Of a DNA stretch of 64,000 bases, positions 29,701-41,000 are shown piece after piece. The number at the start of each line of letters is the position of its first letter. The stretch's first letter is position 1. The notes beneath the pieces were generated by a model, which was not told the DNA's origin, searched no databases, and saw only the letters and a program-made list of their open reading frames with translations. Made by a program: the position numbers and the translations under genes. The stretch spans positions 19,888,429 through 19,952,428 of the forward strand of contig NC_058056.1 in assembly GCF_020085105.1 (NCBI RefSeq). The letters are read 5' to 3'. This DNA is from Siniperca chuatsi (taxonomy: Eukaryota > Chordata > Actinopteri > Centrarchiformes > Sinipercidae).

Positions 29701-30928
29701 TGAGGTCATTTAGAAGTGGTGTTTCCATTACTTTGTTCACTGGTAAGTGGACAAGTTTATTGGTCACAATTCCCAAATTTAAGGAATCCTAATCATAAAT
29801 GCTTGTTTATGTTGTGTTTATGTTTAAAAAAACGATATCGGCCAATAAAACTCTTTAAAATACTTAAATATTGGCATTGGCCTCAAAACCTCAATAATCA
29901 AGTTTTGGTAGGGGTCTATCCAGAATTATACCATTGCCATGGAAACACTTTCAGAACCTGGGAACATGACTTGATATGTTTACAGGTTAGGTTTTAACAG
30001 TGAAAATGGGCAACTAGTACAACAGGTAAGGGAGCAACTGAAATAATCAAAGAACTGTGTCACCCAGCTCACCTTCTTTTCTAACACCTCCTTTCTGATG
30101 GACAGACAGATGCCTGGGTGGAAGGACAGACCACCTCAACAGAAGCTTATTTTCCCAAGCGATCAAGAACAGCAGATTCTACTCTTTAAACCTGTCCCTC
30201 TTCTCCTCTCCTCTAAACTACTATACAATTCAAATATCTACAGAGATCGTAAATGTAAATATGTGACAACTGCACCAAGTTGTTTATGTTTGTGTACTGA
30301 AAACAGCTCCTTTAACCCTGTAATAAAAACTCCATCATCTATCACAGCAGCTGTGTGGCAATAAAAGAAAGTGGAACTTAAGCATTATGTAAGATGAGTA
30401 ACGTTAAACAGTGTGTTTGAAACACACACTGGCACACCTGGATGAACCTCATACCTCATATTGAATGGAGCCATCAATCTGACCACATACTGACGATCTT
30501 TAGGGAGTTTAAGTTTTGGGATTTTGGATGGATCAAAATCCGGTGGGTAGTATTTCTGTGGAGGACAAAACACAGATGTGAGTTACCGAAAGGCCTACAC
30601 GTGTAATTAAACTAACGGTAACGAAATATAGTCGTTAGTAACTAGTAGTAGTACTAGTAGTTAGTAGTAACAATGGAATTTTATTTCTACAGAAAGTAAC
30701 CATAGCTAATACATAATGTACTTTAGACGCCCCAAATGAGAAGTTGCAACAAATCTACCCACCCACAGTTCACTATGAAATAGTTTAATGTTGTCATCGC
30801 TAATAAAACCACACTTAGCTTCAAAGCTAATACAGCTCATACGCCCCGGCTAAGTGTTTCAAACGTTGCTAACAGAGGCACACCGTCAGCGTTCACATAC
30901 TTACATTCAATACTTTTCTTTCGGACAT
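26725..30928 (-). CDS. yju2: Splicing factor YJU2 (CCDC94)
   Basis: Eight coding exons on the minus strand: 30905-30928, 30455-30555, 29133-29277, 28826-28960, 28561-28742, 28143-28287, 27112-27286 and 26725-26846. They total 1029 nt, giving 342 aa with all phases in register. YJU2 is a step-I factor of the Prp19-associated spliceosome in the nucleus. The protein opens [19 protein letters not shown] and carries the conserved zinc-binding core [19 protein letters not shown] and [14 protein letters not shown] (four Cys, about residues 42-86). A glutamate/arginine-rich coiled coil follows ([12 protein letters not shown]..., [16 protein letters not shown]). The C-terminal tail is of low complexity, rich in Ser, Ala and Gly, and ends in an acidic SDSDSNDSE. 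The human protein is slightly shorter (about 323 aa). Neighbour shd matches human synteny. Confidence 0.97.
29585..29900. repeat. Degenerate dispersed repeat (tatcggccaataaa type)
   Basis: It contains a short palindrome, aatatcagtatagctgatatt (20 of its bases are paired), and near its end atatcggccaataaaac. A similar block (ttggctgataatattggcc) occurs at 39040-39300 in a map1s intron. Both resemble a common fish MITE family. Confidence 0.45.
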
Positions 30929-31029
30929 TCCTGCTTTTGCTGGAAACCCAACGAGGAGAATGAAACGTTAGAGTAAATGGATTGAGAGCTACTGCTAGCT
31001 GCTTAAAGGCTGCACTCTAAACTTCCGGT

Positions 31030-33240
31030 TGTCTCATCGTTAGTTTCCCGTGCTTCAAACCGTGCTGCTGCCCCCTGCGGAAGGGGAGAATATCTACAGC
31101 CGAAAAAAAAATCCTGAAGGCACAAAACACTAGGGTACATAATACAGGAGGACAAGGATAGAGACAGAGACAATTACTGGAAAAAAATAAAGGTAAACAT
31201 TCTTAAAAATGCCTTTTTCCAAGCTTTGTCTGAGGGGAGGCCCACAGTCTCAGACTGAGAATACTGATCAATGGCACGAACTCCTCTATGAGCTGCTGTG
31301 GAAAGCAATGGAATAATAAAAATGGACTCTTTGGATTTAACTCTAAGAACTTATGGAGGAAAAGTTATTGGAACTCGTATGTTTGTTTATTGTTTATTTA
31401 TTTGGATTCCCTTTAGCTGTCACCAGCGCAACAGCTACTCTTTCTGTGGTCCACGAGAACCAAAATTAACACAGCAATTTCAAGTTACTATATAAATCAA
31501 ACAAAAGTGACAAGAATATTACATACTTAAATACACACAGGTAATTAGATGAAATAAAACAAGGCACAGTACTAGTTTATGATTAGCAATATTGCAGCAT
31601 ACACATTGTATGTTGCTGAGGAAAGATCACCTACAGTGTGTTGAACCCAAGCCAGAGAGGGAGTGTCCGAAAATATTACAACTATGTTTTTGGGGCAGGA
31701 CAGGCACTCCATACTGAGTAAGTGTGAAACAATAATACACAGCGGGTCTAGAAATAAGTACACTAGCTGGATCCCCTGTATTTGCAAGGGATCATAGATT
31801 AAGTTAAAAGTATATTTTAGTAATCTTTATTTATGCCATATATCCATATACATTAGTGCTTTTTAGTTGATTCTGACAGATCATTCAGTCAGTTACTGAT
31901 TATTTAAATCATTAACCACTGGAAACCTAATGTTACCATTATTAAAATCTTCAAATTTTGGATTAAAAAAATAAATGTTCCGTATTCAGTAACAACCTCA
32001 CATACTGTATCTGCTTATTCTAACACTTAATTGAACCCACATCGCATTTATATAAAAATTAATTTTTATTGGCTGTATCTTACATTACATTGAATGGACA
32101 CTTCTAGATGCCTTGTGTATCATTTCATACACTTTTATACATGATTTAAATAATTTCCTCTATCCTCATTCAGTGTGCCAACATTGTATTCTTTTGTTGT
32201 GTCTTTGTTACACCTCATGCCACTGAGTGAGCATGTGAGTGTTCAGTCTCTAGGCAATGGTAAAGTCCTGTAATGAGATCCCAAAGCATCTGTCATGACT
32301 GTGATTTAATGTGCTGAAAGTCACACAAACACACAAATGTGTCAGAATATTCGTATGTCTGTAAGTGTATGAACATGTTGAAATATCTTGTTTTTGTGTA
32401 TACACGAACACACAACACCCCCAAAACCAGACCTTATAATTCTAATATTTTTTCCATTGCATTTACTCAACCTGAATGAGCCATAGACTTTATATACTGA
32501 CCACTGCGCTCTTTTCACTGTCTGCCTTAGATCTTGTCTTGGAGGAGATCGTGATCAACACAGTGGAGGAAAGGGAGGTAACGTGAACACCCCCCCCCGT
32601 TAAGGTTATTCCTACAAAAGGAAATTGCATCCTGATTACAGATTGGTGTCAATGTGGGTTAACCTAAGGTCTGATTTCAGCTTTATTGAACAGAGGCGAC
32701 AGGAGAAGAATAGATTAGCAAAACAGCAAAACATGGAAGGGAAAATGTTTGTGTTTAGTTGAGAGGTAAGATAAGAGGTAGTTAAGAGTGTGATATTTTG
32801 TTTTAGATAAAACCTAACAGTGCAGTGTCCTTTCTCATTTGAATTTGACTGATTCAAAGTCACAGTTTTGTTCAGTGATGGTTGTATGTGCTGTATGTGG
32901 TGAGTTCTCAGCCTGATTCTGACACATTTAAATGACTCATTAATGAGTCAGGTATATGTTTAACTGAAAAGGCTTCACTTGCATACAATAGGCCGCAATT
33001 TAAGATTTAAAAATAGACCAGTTTTGAAGGAAAATGAGTTTGATCCCCATTCAGCCACTAGATTACTTTATCAAATATGTTTTATGAAATGGAACTCCAC
33101 CTTTAACCATCTTTGATTTCATCCTGTCAGGTCCCTTCCTGGGATCATCCAAAGATACAAAGGTGCTGAGCAGTGTCACCCGTGTTAAAAATGTTCATGA
33201 ATATTTCAGAGGCTGGCTGATGTCAACATCAGCTGTAAAG
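31030..33240. other. Divergent intergenic region between yju2 and cart
   Basis: No gene is supported. A piece of dispersed repeat lies at about 31385-31450 (ttggattccctttagctgtc). A pure C run of about 10 lies near 32590. The region must hold the promoters of both divergent genes. Confidence 0.6.
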
Positions 33241-33243
33241 CGC

Positions 33244-33252
33244 CTATAAAGA
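33244..33252 (+). promoter_or_regulatory. cart: TATA box of cart
   Basis: tataaagag lies about 120 bp before the cart start codon and is followed by a leader with no upstream ATG. Confidence 0.6.
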
Positions 33253-33367
33253 GGGGGTCCTCTGTACAGGAGACCTCCAAACCCTCCGCACGTCCAGGGA
33301 GCCTCCGCAGACCTACTTTTCTCCACCCGCCGAAGAGAAGGACTCCGCCTGCCTGTGTTTCAGCACC

Positions 33368-34307
33368 ATGGTCAGCGCTCGGGCTCTCCTCCTCGCGGCC
33401 ACCTACTGCTGCGCCTACCTGTGGCTCGCTCGTGCAGAAGACTCCTCACTGGAGACACGCTCGTTGGATTTCCCCCTGAAAACTCAACAGGAGAAAGAAC
33501 TGGTGAGAGGCTTTATAAGGGATATAGGTGTGAAATGTGTCAGCTGGATGAATGAAGGCTGTTGGTGCTTTGTACGACTGTCGATAGTATTTAATTGTTC
33601 GAGAAAGTGACTCTCTTACATATGATTAATTGCACACACATAAAAGATAAAGACGGATAGATAGTCACTGCCTGAGGTGTTGAGCTTTAACATCAATTAG
33701 GATAATGAGTTTCCCCCAAAATTGACACTTCATGTCAAGTTTTATTAACATCATTTCTTTTATGACAAATTAACTGTTTTGGCATTTGTTTCTATGCAGA
33801 TTGACGCTTTGCAAGAAGTTTTGGAGAAGCTGAGGAGCAAAGAGATGCCCTTAGAGAAAAAGCTTGGCTGGCTGCCTTCGGTATGTACACCAAATTAGAA
33901 ACTATGCAGCAGCTTGATTAGCTTGTAACACAATTCGTCTCTGTTTTTTTAATATTCCATGAATTTATAATATTTAGAAATATACTAAGGTAGAAGAACC
34001 TTTGGAAATGTGATTTGTGGTTTCTCAGAGCATACAAAACGAGGGTTTTACCTCGTCTATAAAATGAAGTTTACAATACGCTTTTTTTCTGACTATGACT
34101 TTGGAAGTTCTGTTCTTCTCGTCAGGTTTGATCAAGGACATACAGATATACAACCTATATCCGCTTTTTCATGAATTTATATTGTTTTTATCATTCCAGT
34201 GTGACGCAGGGGAGCCGTGCGCCGTGCGTAAAGGCGCGCGTATCGGCACGCTGTGCAGCTGTCCCCGGGGGACTTCCTGTAACTTTTATGTTCTCAAATG
34301 TTTGTGA
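33368..34307 (+). CDS. cart: Cocaine- and amphetamine-regulated transcript (CART) neuropeptide precursor
   Basis: Three exons, 33368-33502, 33800-33880 and 34200-34307, encode 107 aa in the classical CART exon pattern. A signal peptide ([23 protein letters not shown]) leads a short pro-region with the conserved [17 protein letters not shown]. The C-terminal knot contains six cysteines ([30 protein letters not shown]), as in all CART peptides. CART is a secreted hypothalamic peptide that lowers feeding. The KK site before LGWLPSCD is present, but the upstream KR site of mammalian CART (SKRVPIYEKK) reads SKEMPLEKK here. Only the shorter mature peptide would therefore be expected. Teleosts have several cart paralogues, and I cannot say which this is. 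Poly(A) signal AATAAA at 34426-34431. Confidence 0.96.
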
Positions 34308-34425
34308 AGGAAGAAGATAACAGAAATGCAAGAAAACACAGGAGAGAGTTCAGGAGGTTTGGAGTGACAAAATCACTTGTCATTCTCTTTGTGACAAAAA
34401 TAAAAACGCCATGTAATATGTGATT

Positions 34426-34431
34426 AATAAA
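34426..34431 (+). terminator. cart: Poly(A) signal of cart
   Basis: AATAAA, 119 bp past the stop codon, followed by a T-rich stretch. Confidence 0.65.
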
Positions 34432-35060
34432 GGACGCTTTTCTTTCATAAACTTGGACTGGAAAATGTTAGAATATAGGTTTTAATTAGATTTGAAGGTC
34501 TGTGTGCATCTGTCTCTCTTTGTCAGTGTTTATGATGGTGGCAGGGGGAAGTTATTTGTGTGGGATTGTGGCATCTTGTGACAGACTTTGAATGTAGCTT
34601 TTGTCATAAATCCTTGTATTTCCATATTATTTTGTTTGTGTTTTTGTTTGTTGTTGTTCTTGTTATAGGGGGGAGATAGTAAAGCATCTGTTTCTAAACA
34701 CATTTGTAAGATTAGGAGATCAATAAATCAACTAAATTATATTTAGGTGTCTGTGTTGCTGTTGCACTATTATACACGAAAAAACATCACCTCACTGGTT
34801 GCCTATTAGCAGCTGAATTGTTTGTAATTTTTCCATAAACATCACGTGTTGGTAATTTGCTTTTGATTAAAATGACTAAAACACTAAGGGACAACAAAAA
34901 AGACAAATATGTAGATTTCGTTTGCAGCGTGTCATCGATAAGTCAGCCTCTTCCTACACATTCACTGATGCACAGTTGCATTCCAGCGCACCAGCTCTCT
35001 ATGATAAAACGCGCTGTCAGGCTTTTTCAATGACATCACATCCAACTGCAAGTTTCCAAC

Positions 35061-38000
35061 ATGGCGTCCAGCCGGGTGCTGGAGAGGGAGGTCCAGGAGG
35101 AGCCGAGGCGCGTTGCGACTGCAAACCCCGACTTCTGCCTCCACAAATACTCCCTGCTCATCATTATCGGACGGACCGCTCACCTCAGACAGACTGGGCA
35201 CATCAGCGGGGAGATTGAACGAGGTACGTTTATTTTAACACGCCTCTTGCAGCTAGTGTGTGTCGCTTTGCTTTTCAATATATTCGCATTAAAAAATCAG
35301 ATGCCTGCAAGCTTTCGTCGCCTAAATCATGACCGAGGGTGCTATACTATGACCCCATTGCAGTGTTTATGTAATTTTATCCACCACACTGACCGAGGAT
35401 GCGTCATCAGGCGGTACACCATCAGCATCACCTCAGCCCTCTGGGCACATTATAATTAAAAGCAGACTGGAGCGGGTGGTTTGTCTTTCGCCTCAGTATA
35501 TCGTTATGTAAGGTGAAGCTTTTGGGGAAATGTTGCAGGGCGGATATATTCAGTCAACACATAGCCACTTGTAAACGATGTACCATTAACCTTTGTGTGT
35601 TTATTTACAGCAGTAACTGTGGAGACTAAGCAGTAGACAGTGCATGGCATGCTAGAATAATTACAGTCTGTGTGAGTATAGATGTATAGGAAAGGTACAT
35701 TTGAGTGCATACAATTTATGTAAAACAAACTGCATAAAGGCTGTAAATAGATAAGGAAACAAAGACGGAAACACAAGGAAAGATACAGAGAGAAATAGAG
35801 ACAGAGAGATATTAATGATTTTCATTAGGCCTATCAACATTTCATCACTGTCTGGACCTCCAAAATGTCAGCTTTTCATGAGCTAAGAAAAGCAGCCCTG
35901 TTTTCAGCTGTGCATTTTTCAAGCATTCCAGTGTTTTAATGGTTTATTGATCTCTTAAGAAATCTAAAACACAAAATTAAACAAATCTGGAGATTTTCAT
36001 GTGCCTATTTATCTATGAGATCATTTCTCACTGTCATGTGTCATGTCACTCTTGTTGTATCATACCCTCAATGGCCACTTTATTACAGTCTAATGCAATC
36101 CAATGTACGCAACAAGTATATTTGTACTTATACTTGCATAAATGCCTTGTAAAATGATTAATACCTACTATAATAAAATGTGCACATTACAACTTTCACA
36201 CTTTTTTTGTTTTGTGATTATTTGGACAATTATGTGTATGTTGTTTATGACAGAGTAAAACCAATATTTGCCCCATGTGACCATGTGAGCTATGACCATC
36301 TTTTATGTGTCCAGGTATTCGGTCATGGGACGTCGACTTAAAATCCTGTAACCTGAACCTCTATCTCCAAGAATTTCTCTCCCATCACACAGCGTCTTTC
36401 AAAGGTTCAGGTAGGTAACAGTGTGTTTATCTGACTCCCTGCCCAAACTCTTGGACCCTTTAACACACAGAAAGCCCCATCCCCGTGGTAACCCGCCAGT
36501 TTGGCTGGTCTGGGGTCAACGAGGAAGGAAGGAAGGAAAATGGAGGAGCAGTCGGGTGATTGTTAAACATGGGTGGGCCCTTTGGACAGAAAACAATAGA
36601 GGCCTGCAACCTAGCCGTGCCACCTCTCTTTTTGTATGTGTTACAGCCCTTTAGTATGCAGAGCCAAAGACAACCAGGGAAAATGGTAAAAAGGCAGACA
36701 GACAGTCGTGTTACAGCTGAGCTAAGTGAGGTGACGAACACAGACAAGAACAGACACATCTTGTTCTAGAGAGGACAAAATGGCAGCCAGAAAGGATGCC
36801 CGTATGTGGTAAATATTATAGTGTAGTGAATTCTCTTTTAATAACGTATAGTGCTTACATGTTATTTTGGATGTCAGGGTTTTGCAAAATGAAAGGATTA
36901 GACATTTCGTAAGAGATGGAAGGAGAGAGAAAGAGAGGTGACTTGAAGAAATAGTTTGACGTTTTTGGAAATATGCTTATTCGCTTTCTTGTTAAGAGTT
37001 AGATAAGAAAACGGATACCTTTACGTAAATATGTAGCTGGAGCAAGCAGCTTGTTTATTTTTATTTTTATTTTTATTTCCCACATTTATTTCCCAAATTG
37101 TCTTTAAGTATTGAAATAAGATATTTCACATTTGAACTTGGGCATGCCACTGTATCACAAATACAGTACAACAGCCAGTGAGAAATGGCTATCATATTTT
37201 TCTTTTCTTTTTTTAACTTGAATTAAAGACAAAGAAACTTTTTTACTTATTTGGGTCATTATTTTCCAGTTGGCTGTGTTCGGCTCTGTATCCTCAAACG
37301 TTGATCCAGTTCCCCTCAGACTGGATATTCACTGCAGATTGAGTTGACTTGGCATCTCATCCTCAGACAGTCCCTCTGACTCAGCTGTTCCACTCTTCTT
37401 CCTTCCTTCCTTTTTTTTGCTCAGGCAGTCAATCACCTGTCCGGTTATCCCATTTCACTTTCTCGTTGACTTCTTTGCGTTCCCCTCCTATTTGCTTCTG
37501 GCCTCTCGCTCACTGCTCAGATCCGACGGCTTGTTTCCTAACTCCCTCAGCTCTACTTTCCCCATCTCTTGTTTGCTTCCCCTTGGCTGTCTGCCTGTCT
37601 GTCCTTCTCTTTCTATTCTTTGTTTTTCTCTCTGGCTCCCCAGGGCACAAGTGTCTGCGCCACAGTACCAGAGTGTTGGACACTCAGGTGCTGATCAGTC
37701 CACCTCAGGAACAGGTTTGTTCAGAGGTGAGGGCATAAATCCTGGTTCCTTCACAGATACACCAAGTTCTTGGAAGATAGTTGACCAACCCAGGTGTTAT
37801 AATGATGCAGTGGCACAAGTATTTTGATTTATTTTTGTCACAGTTTTTAATGATACAAATCAATTATATCAATCTTTTTCAAAATGAGATCTTAAACAAA
37901 GCAGGGAATATTATTTGAGAATTATTGTTTTGTTGTACTTTCTATTTTAATTCAGTTCATACAGGAATTTGACAGTCTATCATGATTTTTCATATGATTG

Positions 38001-41000
38001 CAGATGGTGTCGTGCAAATATATGATTATAATGAGATCGATTAATCTGACGATTATTCTGACGATAACAAATTATTTTTTTCTAAAAAAATTAAAATGCC
38101 CATCACAATTTCACTGAGCCCAAGCTCATGTATTCAAATGGCTTGTTTTGTCTGACCAGCAGTCCAAACCCCAAAGATTTTCAGTTTACAATGACATAAA
38201 GCAGATAAGTCAGTAAATAGTCACATTTAAGGGGCTGTTGCCACCAAATGGTTGGTATTTTTGCTTGAAAAGTAACTCAAATGTCAATTACTTTTATGCT
38301 GAAAAATCCTGTTAGATTATGAAATATACTATATTCGATTTTTCTCTCTCCCATTTTTCTTATTTCTCTAAAGCTATTCTTTGACTTTTGATTATGGGGG
38401 AATAAAGTGACATTGCGAAATGAACAATCTCTAATCTCTGGCCTGGCCAGGTGTTGGCTCTGCTGTCCAGGGAATCAGCCCATAAGCTGTTGATCTTGGC
38501 TGGCCAGAGTGTGGAGGAAAGCGGAGACCTCCTGTTTCACAGAGGACTGTTCTCACCGCACCAACTGAAACAAATACTAACAGAGCAGGTACGAAAATGT
38601 CTCTCTGACTTTTATTTCTTTGCCAATAAATGTTCAGTTGTTACTTCAGCTGCTTATTAGGTGCATGTAATCTTGAATATCTATAAATGTAGGCTTATTT
38701 TAGAACTTAAACTAACAATTATTAACACTATAGATTAATCTGCTGATTATTTTCTTGATAATTTAGTTTATTAAATGGAAAAATGAAAAATGGCCATCAC
38801 AATTTCCCAGAGCCTGTTCTGACATATTCAAATTGCTTGTTTTGTCTGACCAGCAGTCCAAAACCCCACAATACAATAATCGACGATCAATCGGTTATCA
38901 ACATTGTTCCCAATTCATTTTCTATTGATAACTAATCGATGAATTGTTTCAGCTCTAGCTTATTTTACTGCTAAACTCATACGTCATCATCAGCTTTTGT
39001 TTTAAATGTAAACATAAATGTATCATCAAGATGGTACTTTAAAGTAGAGGCTGACCTTTACTGTTTTACTTAGCGGAGCATTTTACAATTGAAAATAAAC
39101 TTGTCAATGCCGTCCACTGGACAAACTATGCAATGTAGACACTCCTTCTAAAGTACCTTAACCATATCGTTTGCATTTTTGTACTTCAATTTCTTGTTTC
39201 TTATCAGCTGACATATATGTTGTTACAATATGTCTGTATTAAGATAATATTGGCTGATAATATTGGCCTGGCTAATTTATCGATTGGCCTCTACTCAAAG
39301 TATTGCATGCAGTACTATAAAAAAAATTCTGTTGGATGTATGTTGAGAAAATGCTCTGTCTTTAGTTCATAGATCAAGAAAGCTCTGCCTCCTCCTCCAA
39401 ACTCAGTCTGACCCTCAGCTGTCCCAACATTGGCCAGTGGAGGAAGACTCTCTTGGGAAACCAGCCTCTGCAGGGTCCTTTTACGCTGCACATTAATCCC
39501 CCAGAGGTGCTGCCTGCCATGGAGGCCCTGGGGGAATTCACCTCCCTCATCTCTGGTACCCTTTCCCCTCCATCACCCTTTGAGCTCCTGCCTCCTCCCA
39601 CCACTGTGGGTTTTCTCAAGCTGTCCCGCCCCTGCTGCTACGTGTTCCCTGCTGGCCGCGGTGACTGTGCCTTTTTTGCCGTTAACGGGTTCACAGTGCT
39701 GGTGGACGGCGGCTCGGACTCTCAGGCCTGTTTCTGGAAGCTGGTCCGCCACCTTGACCGAGTTGATGCAGTTTTGTTGACGCACATTGGGACAGAGAAC
39801 CTCCATGGGGTCAACACCTTCCTGGAGAGGAAGGTGGCTGAGTTGGAGCTGAGCTCTGATATCAAAGGTAAGTAAAGTAAAGTCAAGTTTTTTCATACAG
39901 CCCCACCAATTTGCCTTAAAGGGCTTTACAATCTGTTCAACATACGTCCCCCCGTCCCCCCCACCCCCATACCTCATCCAAAAATGAGGGCGGTGATGTG
40001 TCTGATCTTGAAGATGATATAATGAGGAAATGTTGTTAGGAGATTGAGATGTCTTTGTAGTCCTCTTTACCTCTTTCGTGTTCAAATTTTCTCTTTGTTA
40101 ATGTGTTTGTTTCTCTGTGTCTTTATATTCTTTTGTCTAAACAGATGACTCGTCTAAGAGGCTCATCTCCCCAGAGCTTGGAGTTGTGTTCTTTAACGCC
40201 CCCAGCAGGTTGCAGGTGGAAGAACAGCCTTGTGAGTGATGTATTAAAACCTACTATAACACAGTACTGAATAAGATATGACTGAGCAGGGAATATGAGC
40301 TAGAATCCCTCATGTTAATCAAATACATGTATATTAACATATACTGTACATTTGCATTGCAGTATTTTGGCATACATGAGGAACTTTACTTTTCTCAGTG
40401 TTGGCCTTTTACAGATTGAAAGGCAAACACTGTAATTATGTTTATGTTCAGTGTTTCTCACCAAAATGTATTGTGTGTATCCTTGAGGCCTCACAAACAA
40501 GTTTCTTGTATTTTCAAAGCTGAGTGTGATAAAATAATCTTAACTCACGCTTCATTTACTATCTTTTTCCGAAGCTTATGGTCTTCTTCAGTTGATGAGT
40601 TTGCTCATATTTTAAAACCTGCAGAATTTGCATCCATGGTTACATCCACAAGCAGGCCTCTTTTTCCATGGTACATTGTTATGTTTCTTGGCACATTACA
40701 GCTAGCCTAATAATCAGACTGAATTGCCCTTTTGTTTCACTATATTCATTCAGCCTGACATTATGTTCATGTTAGTTGATTTCTGTTTGGAATGAGGGGG
40801 ATTTTTTTGTTTTTTTTTGCCCCAACTAATCAATTGCGAGTGACATATCCAACCCCTTCTTAAGTGCTGTCAGCATGGAAGCTGCAGTAGCGGTTGTTTA
40901 GAGCAGTTAACTAAAGTGTTTTTCACAACGATTGAGTTGTTACTTTTGTACATCGACTTACACCCGTGTACATATGTGTGTACATGATTGCCCTTGTGCG

